A stretch of 64,000 bases of DNA, from positions 152,479 to 216,478 of the forward strand of contig SCRN01000013.1 in NCBI GenBank assembly GCA_004322045.1, in the 5' to 3' direction. The DNA is from Paraburkholderia sp. Its GTDB lineage: Bacteria > Pseudomonadota > Gammaproteobacteria > Burkholderiales > Burkholderiaceae. The position numbers and the translations under genes are program-made. Below the pieces are notes generated by a model. The model saw only the letters and a list, made by a program, of their open reading frames with translations. It was not told the origin of the DNA and ran no database searches. Shown here piece by piece: positions 18,907 through 28,000 of the stretch. Each line of letters starts with the position of its first letter. Within the stretch, counting starts at the first letter, position 1.

Positions 18907-19617
18907 ATGGCGTTGATAGGCATCCTAGGCGGCATGGGGCCGCTTGCCACCGTCGATTTCATCGAACGGGTGATCGCGTTGACGACCTCGGCCGGGGCCT
19001 GGTGCGACCAGCAGCATTTGCCGTTGCTGGTGGCGCATCTGCCGCATATTCCCGACCGGTCCGAGGCGTTGCTCGGCACCGGCGAAAACCCGTTGCCGGC
19101 GCTGCTGCGCGGCATCGACATGTTGAACCGAAACGAGGTGGAGCTCATCGTCATTCCCTGCAACTCGGCCCATCACTGGTACGACGCGATGTGCGCCGAG
19201 AGCCGCGCGCCCATCATTCACATCGCCGAGGCGAGCGTCGCGGCGCTGCCCGCAGGCATCGGGCGCGTGGCTGTGCTGGCGACGGGCGGCACCTTTCATT
19301 GCGGGCTCTATCAGCGCATGCTCGCCGCGCGCGGGTTCGAAGCGGTCGAGCCGGACCTCGACACGCAGCGGCACATCGATGCGTGTATCCGCGACGTCAA
19401 GGCCGGAAAGATCGGCGCATCGACCGAACACCTCGCGCTTGCGCTGGACTGGTTCGTCCGTCATGGCGCGAAGGCGGGCATCCTGGGCTGCACCGAGTTG
19501 CCGCTTGCCGCGCAGCAGATGGACGCTGCGCCTATCCCGATGATCGACAGCACGCTCGAACTCGCGCGCGCGACAGTGTCGTACGGTCTCGCGCACGGCT
19601 GGAATCAGGCGCTATGA
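18907..19617 (+). CDS. Aspartate/glutamate racemase family protein
   Basis: This 236-aa cofactor-independent racemase is of the Asp/Glu/hydantoin racemase family, interconverting L- and D-aspartate (or glutamate). It opens with IGILGGMGPLATVDF, which is diagnostic, and has both catalytic cysteines: Cys85 in PCNSAHHW (usual form PCNTAH) and Cys195 in GCTELPL. Length is normal for aspartate racemase. There is no signal peptide, so it acts in the cytoplasm unless exported by the T6SS. It starts 9 bases after the first symporter and its stop overlaps the start of the second (ATGA), so the three are one translational unit. Confidence 0.93.
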   Translation: MALIGILGGMGPLATVDFIERVIALTTSAGAWCDQQHLPLLVAHLPHIPDRSEALLGTGENPLPALLRGIDMLNRNEVELIVIPCNSAHHWYDAMCAESRAPIIHIAEASVAALPAGIGRVAVLATGGTFHCGLYQRMLAARGFEAVEPDLDTQRHIDACIRDVKAGKIGASTEHLALALDWFVRHGAKAGILGCTELPLAAQQMDAAPIPMIDSTLELARATVSYGLAHGWNQAL

Positions 19618-21035
19618 ACAAGCTGAGACAACTGCCCAATTCGGCGCTGCTCTTGCTGCTGTGCGTGCTGCTGGGCGCTGTCGCGGGCGCGTTCGCCGAG
19701 CCGGTGGGCGAGGCGGCCTATGCGGTCGGCCAGCTCTACATTTCGATTGTCAATATGGCTGCCGTCCCGTTGCTCGTGGTGGCCATGTTCTTCGGGCTGC
19801 GCCAGCTCATGGGGCTACCGCGTCCCGGCCTGCGTATCGGCACGATGCTGATGTTGGCGCTTGCGCTCGTGGCGCTATCGGCCCTCGCCGGGACGCTGGC
19901 CGGCGTGGTCGCGGCGCCCGGATTGGGCTTGTCGCAAGCTGCGCATGCCGAGCTTGGCCGGCTGATCTTGTCTAGCGGCGGCGATGCCGGCGAAGTGCGC
20001 ATGGCGCTGTTCTCGCAAGGCGCACAAGGCACACCCGAGCATCTGTTCGCACTGACCGAAATCGTCCCCGACAATTTCTACGGCGCGCTTGCGAACGGCC
20101 GGGCGCTCGGCATCCTGACCTGCACGATCGTCTTCGGCATGGCGTTCGCCGCCCTGTCCGCCGAGCAGACGAAGGTGCTCAACGGCATCTTCGAGAGCAT
20201 CTACCGCACGCTCGAAGCGCTGATCGATTACGCCAACCTGTTGTTGCCCGTGCTGGTCTTCGGCACGGCCGCCCATATGGTCGCGCATATGCCGCGCGAG
20301 ATTCTATCGGCGATGGGCGGCTTCATTTTCGTCTTCGTGATTTCGGCGGGCGTATTGTCGTGCATCGCGCTTGCCACGATCGCAGCGCGTACGCGCGTCT
20401 CGTTCAGCCATACCGTCGCATCCCTGCGCGCGCCGATGTTGGTCGGATTCACGTCCGGCACGGCGACCGCGGCGATCCCCCACACGATCGAGGCGATGAG
20501 CGCGAAGCTCGGCCTCAGTCGAGGCGTAGCGGATCTCGTCGTGCCGTTCGGTGCGGTGTTTTTGCGCGCCGGTTCGGCGCTTTACTTCGCGCTCGTCGCC
20601 TCCTTCGTCGCGAACTTGTACGGCAACTCGCTCAGTCTCGGCGATTGTGTAATGATCTGCGCCGCCTCCACGGTGGCCGCGTTCGCATCGGCAGGGCGCA
20701 ACGGCGTGGGGGGCATTGCCGTTGCGGGAATCGCCTTGTCGCTGCTGCGTTTGCCCGTGGAGGCCGCTTTGGTGATATTCGTCGGGATCGATCTGATTTG
20801 CGACGGTCCGCGCAATTTGCTGAGCCTGCTGTCCACCTGCATGGTCGTGGCGCTGGCGTCGGCGGGCTTGCAAACCGATCGGGCCGCTAGCGCTCAACCG
20901 AGCGCGATGCCGCATCGCGATTCCGTGGTCGTGCGCCTGGCGTTCACACGCGCGCAGCTTGCGGTAGTGGCGGGCTGCGCCTTCGTGGCGGCTTCTTTGA
21001 TCGTAGTCATGGGTATAGGAGTGGGGGCAAGATGA
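19614..21035 (+). CDS. Second dicarboxylate/amino acid:cation symporter-like protein (divergent)
   Basis: This 473-aa DAACS-family membrane protein is distantly related to the symporter upstream of the racemase. The HP1-like loop reads FTSGTATAAIP. As in the first copy, the TM7 N-M-D-G-T signature is absent (segment FLRAGSA), and in TM8 the usual D-M-x-R-T is CDGPRN. It ends with an extra hydrophobic C-terminal helix after a charged linker (residues ~425-473). The start ATG overlaps the racemase stop by 4 bases and its stop overlaps the tssJ start by 4 bases, tying this module to the T6SS operon. Confidence 0.85.
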   Translation: MNKLRQLPNSALLLLLCVLLGAVAGAFAEPVGEAAYAVGQLYISIVNMAAVPLLVVAMFFGLRQLMGLPRPGLRIGTMLMLALALVALSALAGTLAGVVAAPGLGLSQAAHAELGRLILSSGGDAGEVRMALFSQGAQGTPEHLFALTEIVPDNFYGALANGRALGILTCTIVFGMAFAALSAEQTKVLNGIFESIYRTLEALIDYANLLLPVLVFGTAAHMVAHMPREILSAMGGFIFVFVISAGVLSCIALATIAARTRVSFSHTVASLRAPMLVGFTSGTATAAIPHTIEAMSAKLGLSRGVADLVVPFGAVFLRAGSALYFALVASFVANLYGNSLSLGDCVMICAASTVAAFASAGRNGVGGIAVAGIALSLLRLPVEAALVIFVGIDLICDGPRNLLSLLSTCMVVALASAGLQTDRAASAQPSAMPHRDSVVVRLAFTRAQLAVVAGCAFVAASLIVVMGIGVGAR

Positions 21036-21613
21036 CCGACTGGCGACGCTCTGCGGGACAGCCTTCCTTCGCGCATGGCAGCGTGCTGCGCGATGCGCAC
21101 GCGTGCTCGCGCGCAACGAGGTACGCGGCGCGCGGCAACACGGCTCGCATCCGGCGATGGGCCGCGGGCCTCATGGCCGCAGTGTGCTTGGCGGGACTTG
21201 GCGGGTGTTCGATGCTGTTTCCGTCGGGCGACAAAGTGAAATGGGACGAGCTCACGCTCGCGGCAAGCGACGAAGCGAACAACGACAGCCCGGTCGCCGT
21301 CGACGTCGTATTCGTGACGGACAAGACCCTGCTCGCCCGCGTGGCGGAGCTGCCCGCTTCGAAATGGTTTGCCGTGCGCGGCGATCTTGCCGCCACCTTT
21401 CCCGATTCGATCCGCTATCAAAGTTGGGAGCTCGTGCCCGGCCAACGGCTCGTCGTGCCCGGAGAAAAGCTTCGAGGGCCGCGCGTGGCGGGCGTCTTCG
21501 TATTTGCGGACTACTCGGGGCCGGGCGCCAATCGCGTACGCGTCGAGCGGTTCAACGGCCGGCTCGTCGTGCAGCTGGGCGACAACGCATTTTCCGTTTC
21601 GAGTGTGAAATGA
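21032..21613 (+). CDS. tssJ: TssJ, T6SS outer-membrane lipoprotein
   Basis: TssJ (SciN) anchors the T6SS membrane complex in the outer membrane. The lipobox LAGLGGC lies near residue 53 after a hydrophobic stretch, preceded by an unusually long Arg-rich N terminus, so translation may really begin later (for example ATG 21173). The mature part has the transthyretin-like pattern WDELTLAAS, NNDSPVAVDVVFV, DLAATFPDSI and the LVPGQ/VAGVFVFADY strands. It is translationally coupled to the second symporter gene and sits 84 bases before tssK. Confidence 0.92.
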   Translation: MTDWRRSAGQPSFAHGSVLRDAHACSRATRYAARGNTARIRRWAAGLMAAVCLAGLGGCSMLFPSGDKVKWDELTLAASDEANNDSPVAVDVVFVTDKTLLARVAELPASKWFAVRGDLAATFPDSIRYQSWELVPGQRLVVPGEKLRGPRVAGVFVFADYSGPGANRVRVERFNGRLVVQLGDNAFSVSSVK

Positions 21614-21697
21614 CCGAACTTCGCTGTTCCTTCGATCGTCGGCGCGCAACCCCGCCGCGCGCCTGCCGGGCCTTTCTCCTTGACGGGAGGCGCCGTC

Positions 21698-23029
21698 ATG
21701 TCTGAGCGACTCGTTCCTGTCGTCGACCGCGTCGAGTGGTTCGAGGGCATGCTGCTCGCGCCGCAGCACTTTCAACTGCTCGGCGCGCGTGTCGATTCGC
21801 TCGTCGCGTGGCAGAGCTTGGCCGCGGCCCCGTTCAGTTGGGGCGTGCGGCGCCTCGTGTTCGACGAGGGATTGCTCGCGGCAGGTATCGTGCGCGTGCT
21901 TGCGCTCGAGGCGATCATGCCTGATGGCACGGCGGTGTCGTATTCGGCCGAACTCGCTCAGCACGGCCGGCTCGAGCTGTCGCTCGCCCCGTTCGCGGAG
22001 CGGCTCGCCACGGCTGCGCTAGAGATCTATCTGACGCTGCCCGTCGCTTCGTCGGCGCGCGGCGAATCCGACATGCGCCGGTTCCGCTCGGTGGCGGGCG
22101 AGCCGGTGGAAGACGACACCTCGGGCGCGCCGCCGGCCGACATTCCCCGCCTCGTGCCGAACCTCGCCCTCGAAGCGGGCGAAGTGCCGTCCGGGCGCTT
22201 CGTGTCGCTGTGTCTCGGCGCCGTCTACAAGGACAATGAAGTCGTCAAGCTCGGAGAGCGTCAACCTCCGCTGCTCGAAGTGGCGCGCGACAATCCGCTT
22301 TGGAAAGCGGTTGCGGGGCTGCTCGGCCAAGTGCGCGGCAAGGCGGCGTTCGTCGCGCGGCAGACGGCCATCCCCTCGTCGAAGGCGGATGATCGCTTGA
22401 CCCAGCTCGAGCTGAAGGACCGCTTGCGCAGCCTCCTTTCGGCGCTGCCGCTGGCCGAAGCCGTATTGCGTACGCCACATCTGCATCCGCTCGCGCTCTA
22501 TCATGCCCTCGCCGCGCTGCATGGCTCGCTGTCGATGCTCGCGCCCGGTGGCCTGCCGCCCGTGCCGCCGGACTACGATCATGCCGATCCGCTCGCCGTC
22601 TTCACGCCGCTGCTCGGCTCGTTGCGCGAAGCGATCGCCGAAGTGAGCGAAGGGTACCGCGAGCGCAAGTTCCGCTACGGCAACGAGATGTTCGAGATCG
22701 TCCTGCAGGCGCAGTGGGTGCAGGGGCGGCTGGTCGTCGGCTTGCGCGGCCAATCGGATCGAGATCTGCTCGCTTGGATCGATGGCGCAGTGATCGGCTC
22801 CGAGTCGGTCTATGCATCGCTGCGCAGCCGGCGCGTGCTCGGCGCGGCGCGCCGCGCGGTGGAGTATGCGGAGGAGCTCGGCATACGGTCGGGTTCCGGC
22901 TACCTGCTGTTCGAGGTGCAAGCCGATCCCGCGCTCGTGCGTGCAGGCGAGGCCCTTGTCATCAGCAATCCGAACGAAGGGGCCAGCGCGCAGCGGCCTC
23001 AGGAAATGCTGCTGTTCACGAAAGACTGA
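21698..23029 (+). CDS. tssK: TssK, T6SS baseplate-to-membrane connector
   Basis: TssK (VasE/ImpJ), 443 aa, is the trimeric adaptor that links the baseplate to TssL/TssM. The diagnostic start VEWFEGMLLAPQHFQ is present, followed by AAPFSWGVRRL; the C-terminal domain has YLLFEVQADP. The ATG at 21698 is preceded by GGGAGG; a TTG six codons upstream is less likely. It follows tssJ and is followed by tssL. Confidence 0.97.
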   Translation: MSERLVPVVDRVEWFEGMLLAPQHFQLLGARVDSLVAWQSLAAAPFSWGVRRLVFDEGLLAAGIVRVLALEAIMPDGTAVSYSAELAQHGRLELSLAPFAERLATAALEIYLTLPVASSARGESDMRRFRSVAGEPVEDDTSGAPPADIPRLVPNLALEAGEVPSGRFVSLCLGAVYKDNEVVKLGERQPPLLEVARDNPLWKAVAGLLGQVRGKAAFVARQTAIPSSKADDRLTQLELKDRLRSLLSALPLAEAVLRTPHLHPLALYHALAALHGSLSMLAPGGLPPVPPDYDHADPLAVFTPLLGSLREAIAEVSEGYRERKFRYGNEMFEIVLQAQWVQGRLVVGLRGQSDRDLLAWIDGAVIGSESVYASLRSRRVLGAARRAVEYAEELGIRSGSGYLLFEVQADPALVRAGEALVISNPNEGASAQRPQEMLLFTKD

Positions 23030-23043
23030 CGGTGTACACCACG

Positions 23044-23802
23044 ATGGCACGCACCCCTATCGAAACGAAAGAGAACGACCTCGCGATGGACCAGTTTTGC
23101 GCGTTCCTCGACGAACTCGTCAAATCGCAACGGCGTTTCTCCGAGGCGGCCGAGGCCGATGCAGAGCAAGCTGCACAGGGCATGTCGCGGCATCTTTTGA
23201 ACGTGCTCGAGATTCAGACGCTGCAGTCGCGCCGCGACAGTACGCGCTTCGACATCGAGAACGTGGCGGACGCCCGCTACCTCAAAGCCGTTCTCGCCGA
23301 CGAATTGCTGCTCAACACGCCGTGGGCTGGGCGTGAGCGCTGGACCGCATACTTGCTCGAATCGTCGCTGTTCCGCACCAACATCGCGGGCGACCTCGTC
23401 TTCAAGAAGATCGAGGAATTGCTGTCGGACCGCGAGCCGTCGCGTCGAGAAATCGCTCGGTTGTACCTCTTCGCGCTCGCGATGGGCTTTCAAGGGCGCT
23501 TCCGCGGCGCGGGCGAGCAGGCCGATGCGCGACTGCGCAGCTATCGCGAGGAACTCTACGAATTCATTTATCAGCGCCGCGCCGATTTGGGCGGGCGCGA
23601 TCGTGTGGTGGCCGAGTCCGCGTATACGAACACGCTTTCCCATATCGCGCCGCGCAAGCTGCCGACCGTCAGCCGGTGGAGCGTGATGACGCTGCTCGCG
23701 GTCGTTGCGTTGCTTGCGATTTCGGAGATGCTGTGGCTGTGGCAGTCGTGGCCGGTGCGTCAGGCCTTGCACGGCGATACCGTGGTGGGAGCGAGCTCAT
23801 GA
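23044..23802 (+). CDS. tssL: TssL (DotU/IcmH-like), T6SS inner-membrane protein
   Basis: This 252-aa protein is the cytoplasmic hook domain plus one C-terminal membrane helix (SVMTLLAVVALLAISEML) that forms the TssJLM complex. Family signs are LADELLLNTPW, SLFRTNIAGDLVFKKIEELL and YLFALAMGFQGRFRG. It has no OmpA-like peptidoglycan-binding extension after the helix, so wall anchoring must come from elsewhere in the system. The gene starts 14 bases after tssK and lies 37 bases before tssM. Confidence 0.95.
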   Translation: MARTPIETKENDLAMDQFCAFLDELVKSQRRFSEAAEADAEQAAQGMSRHLLNVLEIQTLQSRRDSTRFDIENVADARYLKAVLADELLLNTPWAGRERWTAYLLESSLFRTNIAGDLVFKKIEELLSDREPSRREIARLYLFALAMGFQGRFRGAGEQADARLRSYREELYEFIYQRRADLGGRDRVVAESAYTNTLSHIAPRKLPTVSRWSVMTLLAVVALLAISEMLWLWQSWPVRQALHGDTVVGASS

Positions 23803-23839
23803 ACGCCTTGCATCGTTCGTTCATTGCGGGGGCGGCGCT

Positions 23840-26800
23840 ATGCTGACGAGCAATCTTTTCCTGTTGTCGGTCGCCGTGCTGATCGTCGTCGTGCTCGTCG
23901 TGCTCGGTGCGATTTTCTGGATCGCGGCGCATAGCGCGCAGAACAAGCCGGCCGCCGACCGCAAGATCGTGCGGTTGCGCACGGATTCGCTGCGTAACGC
24001 GTTTCGCCATGCCGTCGAGCTGATCGAAGGCAACATCGCCTCGCGCAGCGAGCGTTACAACGTGCCGTGGGTCATCGTCCTGAACGAAGGCGAAGACCCA
24101 CGTCCGCTGCCGATCGCGCAAGCGGGCGTCGCAAGCGTCTTGAGCTCGGAGGCGGCCAACCCGGCCGCGATCCAAGGCATCTCGTGGAATTTCTTCGATC
24201 GCGGCGTCGTGATCGACATCAAGGCCGCCTACCTCGGCTCGCCCGACGAAAGCAGCGACGAAAAGCCGTGGGACGAATTTCTGAGCCTGTGCCGCAACTA
24301 CCGGCCGCAGCGGCCGTTCGATTCCGTCGTCGTGACCGTGCCGGCTTCCATGCTGCTCGCCGACCACCCCGACGCGCGGCTCGAATTGGAGCGCCACGCG
24401 AAGCTCGCACATCGCCGGCTATGGCTCGCACAGAATCGCTTCGCGATGCGCTTTGCGGTCTACGTCGTCGTGACCGGCTGCGAGGATCTCGAAGGCTTCG
24501 CCGGGTTCGCGCGCGCGTTGCCCGAGCCGCTGCGTGCAAGCATGCTGGGCTGGTCTTCGCCGTTCGACCTGTCCACGACCTACCAATCGAGCTGGGTCGA
24601 TGCCGCGATGGGCGGCATCGAGCGCGCGGTGTCGGACGCGAGCGCCGAATTGTTCACGCTCGATACGGGCATGCTCGACGTGCAGGGGTGTCTGCTGCTG
24701 CCCGCGCGCGTCGATGCGATACGTGCGCAGTTGCAGCTGTATGTCGATGAACTGATGCGGCCGAGCGCCTATCACGAGCCGTTCTTCTTCCGCGGCATTT
24801 ACCTGACCGGTGACAGCGGCGAACTCGCGCAGCGGGGCGTCGAAGACCGGCAGCAGGCAGGCGACGCGGCGGCGCTCGATGCGCCCGAGGCGATCGATCC
24901 GTATGAAGCGCCGCGCGAGCCGCGCTTCGTAGCGGAGCCGGGTGCCGACACGGAGGGGCTGGAGCACGACGGGCACGACGGCGGCCGGGCGTTGAACGAC
25001 CTCATGCTGCAGCCGGCCTTCCTGCGCGACTTGTTCGAGAAGAAGATCTTCCTCGAATACGGGTTGACGCGGCCGTCGCGCTCTCAACATCTCACACGGC
25101 CGTTGCTGCATCGCGCGGTGCGTTGGGGCGCGATTGCCATGTTGGGCGGCTGGACGATCGGGCTCACCGGCGCGACGTTGGTGTTGAGCCATCGCAACCC
25201 GCGGCTCGTCGCCGCATTGAACGAACTGCACATCGATTCACAGGAACGCGACGCGGCCGCGCGCGGCGGCGAGGCTTTGCCGTCGGACTGGTACCGCAAG
25301 AAGACGTTGTCGTTGATCGGCATGAACGATCAGCACATCGGCACGCTTTGGACCGTGTTCATGCCTGGCTCGTGGAGTGCATTCGACGATTTGGACGAAC
25401 GCGTGCGGGCTCGCTTCGAACACGAGTTCGGCGAGATCGCACTAACGGCGCTCGAACGCGAGATGCTGCTGCGCGTGAGCCGAATGACTGGCGTGGCGAG
25501 CGATCCGAGCACCGGCCAACTGATTGCCGGCGGCGACTGCGCCGCTCCGGCGCTCGGCAGCGATTCGCCCGTGGTCAGCAGCTTGGCCGTCGAAGACCTG
25601 CCCGCGATGCAAGCGATGCAGCGTTATGTCTCTTCGGTCGATCAGCTCGATGCGGCCTTGGCGGCCATGCAGCGGTTGCAGCGGCCATCCTCGGGCAACG
25701 AAGAGGCGCTGCGGCTCGTGGTGCGCTATGCATTCGGCGTCGAACTGCAGGGCAACGTCGCCGGTAGCCTGCGTTATTTCTATCGCGATGCTTCGCGCCG
25801 CGGCGGCGCGTATTCGGCAGACGGCACGGGCGGTTTGAATACGCCGGTGATTCGCGACGCAGTGCGCTGCACGTTCGATAAAGGCGCGCAGCAACTCGAT
25901 GCGCAGATGTTCACGGGCAACCCGCTACTCACGGCCGAACGCGCGGTGACCGCACAGATCGACGCCTTGTCGGTCGGCGGCGTCGGCCTGGGCGATTTTG
26001 CGCAGACGGACGGCAGCTATCAGGCGATCGTCTCCGGCATCGACACGCAGCAACGACTGCTCGCCTCCGGCAAGGCGGGCTGGATGCACCAGGCTCAGTT
26101 CAACCCCGGCCCCGTGTGGGAGCGCACGTTCGTTCGCGCCACGCAAAACCGGCTGCTCGGCGCCGACCTCGTCGCGCAAACGCGGGAGCGTTCGGCCACG
26201 GCGTTCCAGGCTTTCACCAGCGAAATGGCGCAGCGTTTCGGCGGCCCGGACGGCGCCATCGTTTGGGTAGATAAGGATGCGCGCTACGCGGTTTCGCCGG
26301 CGCGGCTCGCTTTGCGCGACGGCTTGGCCAAGTTGTTGGCGCAGCCGTTCATGGTGGCGCCGCGCAATCTATCGTTGCCGACGGTGGCCGACGGTTCGAT
26401 CGTGACGTGGGACCGCACGCGGCTGGATCAGGCGGTTGCAATCGGCGACGAGCGCAAGAAGTATCTGACCGATGGCCTTGCGACTCTGCCCGATGCCGTT
26501 CGGCCCGCCGTGCAGCAAGCGCTCGATGCGCAGTTTGCGCGTCTCGTCCTCGATCAAGTGGCGTCGGCGGCGTCCGTGTCGCCCACGGATGGCGATCCGA
26601 ACAGTGCAGCTTTCGAGGCGGCACGCCCCCGGCTCGTGAAAATCCGCGCCGCGCTTGCGGAAATGGGAGCGAACGCGCAGGCGAGCGATCTGGACATGTT
26701 CGTGTCGAGCGACGCCATGCAGCACCTCCGTCTGGTGGATGCGATGCTGACGCAATCGGATCTCTACGCGACCCGCCCGGCGTACAGCGGATCGACCACA

Positions 26801-28000
26801 GTCAAGCCGGTGCTTGCGGCATTCGGCGTGAACGATGTGGCAGCGCTGAACGCGTATCTGCAGCAGCAATCGTTGCGAGCGCTCACGCTAGGCAAAGATG
26901 CGAAGACGTATTTGGCGGCGCTCGATGCCGCCGACGCGAATTCGCCGCTCGCGCAGCGTTGGCAGGCGATCGTCACCGATCTGGAGCGCTACCAGCTCAA
27001 GAACCCGAACAGCGGCTTGTTGATGCTCGAGCAGTTCTTGCAGACGGTCGCGGCCGATCCGAACGCGACCGATTGCGTCGACCGCTTCCCGCCGCGCCCA
27101 GCCGGTGTGGGCGGAGATTACTTCACGACGCTGCACATGCGGCTTTACGATGGCCTGCTGACGCGCTGCGGCTCGAGTTATGCAAGTACGTTGAGCAGAG
27201 AGTGGGATGGCTTCGCCACCGTGTTCAATCAGAGCGTGGCTTGGCGCCGGCCGTTCAGCAGCCCCTCGCGGTCTGTAAAACTGAACGACGCGGACGCAAT
27301 GCCTGCCGATTTCGGCGAGCTCGGTGCGGCTTTGAAGCGCTACGAACAGGTGGCTTCCTCGCTGCGTTCGGCTGGCGGCCCCGGCGCGCGGGCCATTCAT
27401 GCGGAGGCGGTGCGCCGCTTCGTCGAGCAGTTCGATCCCGTCGATGCATTGCTCTCGCCGCTTTATCCCGCTGCGGACGGCACGACCGCGGGCTACGACG
27501 TCAACGTCGACTTCCGCGCCGACCGCACGGCGGAAGTGGCCGGCAACCAACTGATCGATTGGACGATCCGCATGGGGGATCACAGCCTGTCGATGCAGGA
27601 TGCCCCGCATTCGCTGCATTGGGAATACGGCATGCCGGTCACGCTCCTGCTGCGCTTTGCGAAGAATTCGCCGCTGGTGGCGAAGAACGATCCGGCCCAG
27701 CGCAATTTCGCGACCGATGGTCAGACGCTCACATGGCAGTTCACCGACCCATGGGCGTTGCTTTCCTTCGTTTCGGCACAGCGCGTAGCTGATACGACGG
27801 TGCGAGCAAGCGCTGGCGCATCGCTGCTGCGATTCGAATTTCCGCTTGAAACGACCATCCCAGCCGACGCGGCGCTTGTCTCGAAGTTTCCGCGCGGCCG
27901 TGTCTTCGTGCGTGTACGGATGACGCCCGGCGGCAAGAAGATCCCGCTCGCGTGGCCGAGCAGCTTTCCGACTCACGCCCCGACCTGGAGCGCCTCATGA
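23840..28000 (+). CDS. tssM: TssM (IcmF), T6SS inner-membrane core protein
   Basis: This 1386-aa IcmF/TssM spans the inner membrane and periplasm, joining TssL to TssJ. It begins with a membrane helix (LFLLSVAVLIVVVLVVLGAIFW, shown here by position 5-26), has a cytoplasmic domain to about residue 415, another helix near 432-450 (IAMLGGWTIGLTGATLVL region) and a long periplasmic part ending in a beta-rich C-terminal domain. The P-loop expected after the first helix in many IcmF proteins is not recognisable: the segment reads VPWVIVLNEGEDPRP, so it probably does not bind NTP. Its stop overlaps the tssA start (ATGA). Confidence 0.95.
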   Translation: MLTSNLFLLSVAVLIVVVLVVLGAIFWIAAHSAQNKPAADRKIVRLRTDSLRNAFRHAVELIEGNIASRSERYNVPWVIVLNEGEDPRPLPIAQAGVASVLSSEAANPAAIQGISWNFFDRGVVIDIKAAYLGSPDESSDEKPWDEFLSLCRNYRPQRPFDSVVVTVPASMLLADHPDARLELERHAKLAHRRLWLAQNRFAMRFAVYVVVTGCEDLEGFAGFARALPEPLRASMLGWSSPFDLSTTYQSSWVDAAMGGIERAVSDASAELFTLDTGMLDVQGCLLLPARVDAIRAQLQLYVDELMRPSAYHEPFFFRGIYLTGDSGELAQRGVEDRQQAGDAAALDAPEAIDPYEAPREPRFVAEPGADTEGLEHDGHDGGRALNDLMLQPAFLRDLFEKKIFLEYGLTRPSRSQHLTRPLLHRAVRWGAIAMLGGWTIGLTGATLVLSHRNPRLVAALNELHIDSQERDAAARGGEALPSDWYRKKTLSLIGMNDQHIGTLWTVFMPGSWSAFDDLDERVRARFEHEFGEIALTALEREMLLRVSRMTGVASDPSTGQLIAGGDCAAPALGSDSPVVSSLAVEDLPAMQAMQRYVSSVDQLDAALAAMQRLQRPSSGNEEALRLVVRYAFGVELQGNVAGSLRYFYRDASRRGGAYSADGTGGLNTPVIRDAVRCTFDKGAQQLDAQMFTGNPLLTAERAVTAQIDALSVGGVGLGDFAQTDGSYQAIVSGIDTQQRLLASGKAGWMHQAQFNPGPVWERTFVRATQNRLLGADLVAQTRERSATAFQAFTSEMAQRFGGPDGAIVWVDKDARYAVSPARLALRDGLAKLLAQPFMVAPRNLSLPTVADGSIVTWDRTRLDQAVAIGDERKKYLTDGLATLPDAVRPAVQQALDAQFARLVLDQVASAASVSPTDGDPNSAAFEAARPRLVKIRAALAEMGANAQASDLDMFVSSDAMQHLRLVDAMLTQSDLYATRPAYSGSTTVKPVLAAFGVNDVAALNAYLQQQSLRALTLGKDAKTYLAALDAADANSPLAQRWQAIVTDLERYQLKNPNSGLLMLEQFLQTVAADPNATDCVDRFPPRPAGVGGDYFTTLHMRLYDGLLTRCGSSYASTLSREWDGFATVFNQSVAWRRPFSSPSRSVKLNDADAMPADFGELGAALKRYEQVASSLRSAGGPGARAIHAEAVRRFVEQFDPVDALLSPLYPAADGTTAGYDVNVDFRADRTAEVAGNQLIDWTIRMGDHSLSMQDAPHSLHWEYGMPVTLLLRFAKNSPLVAKNDPAQRNFATDGQTLTWQFTDPWALLSFVSAQRVADTTVRASAGASLLRFEFPLETTIPADAALVSKFPRGRVFVRVRMTPGGKKIPLAWPSSFPTHAPTWSAS

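Noticed and set aside
17658..19613. Upstream part of a 1125-aa plus-strand frame running through the first symporter and racemase
   Set aside because: It is out of frame with both recognised genes; only the segment from the ATG at 19614 is the real second symporter.
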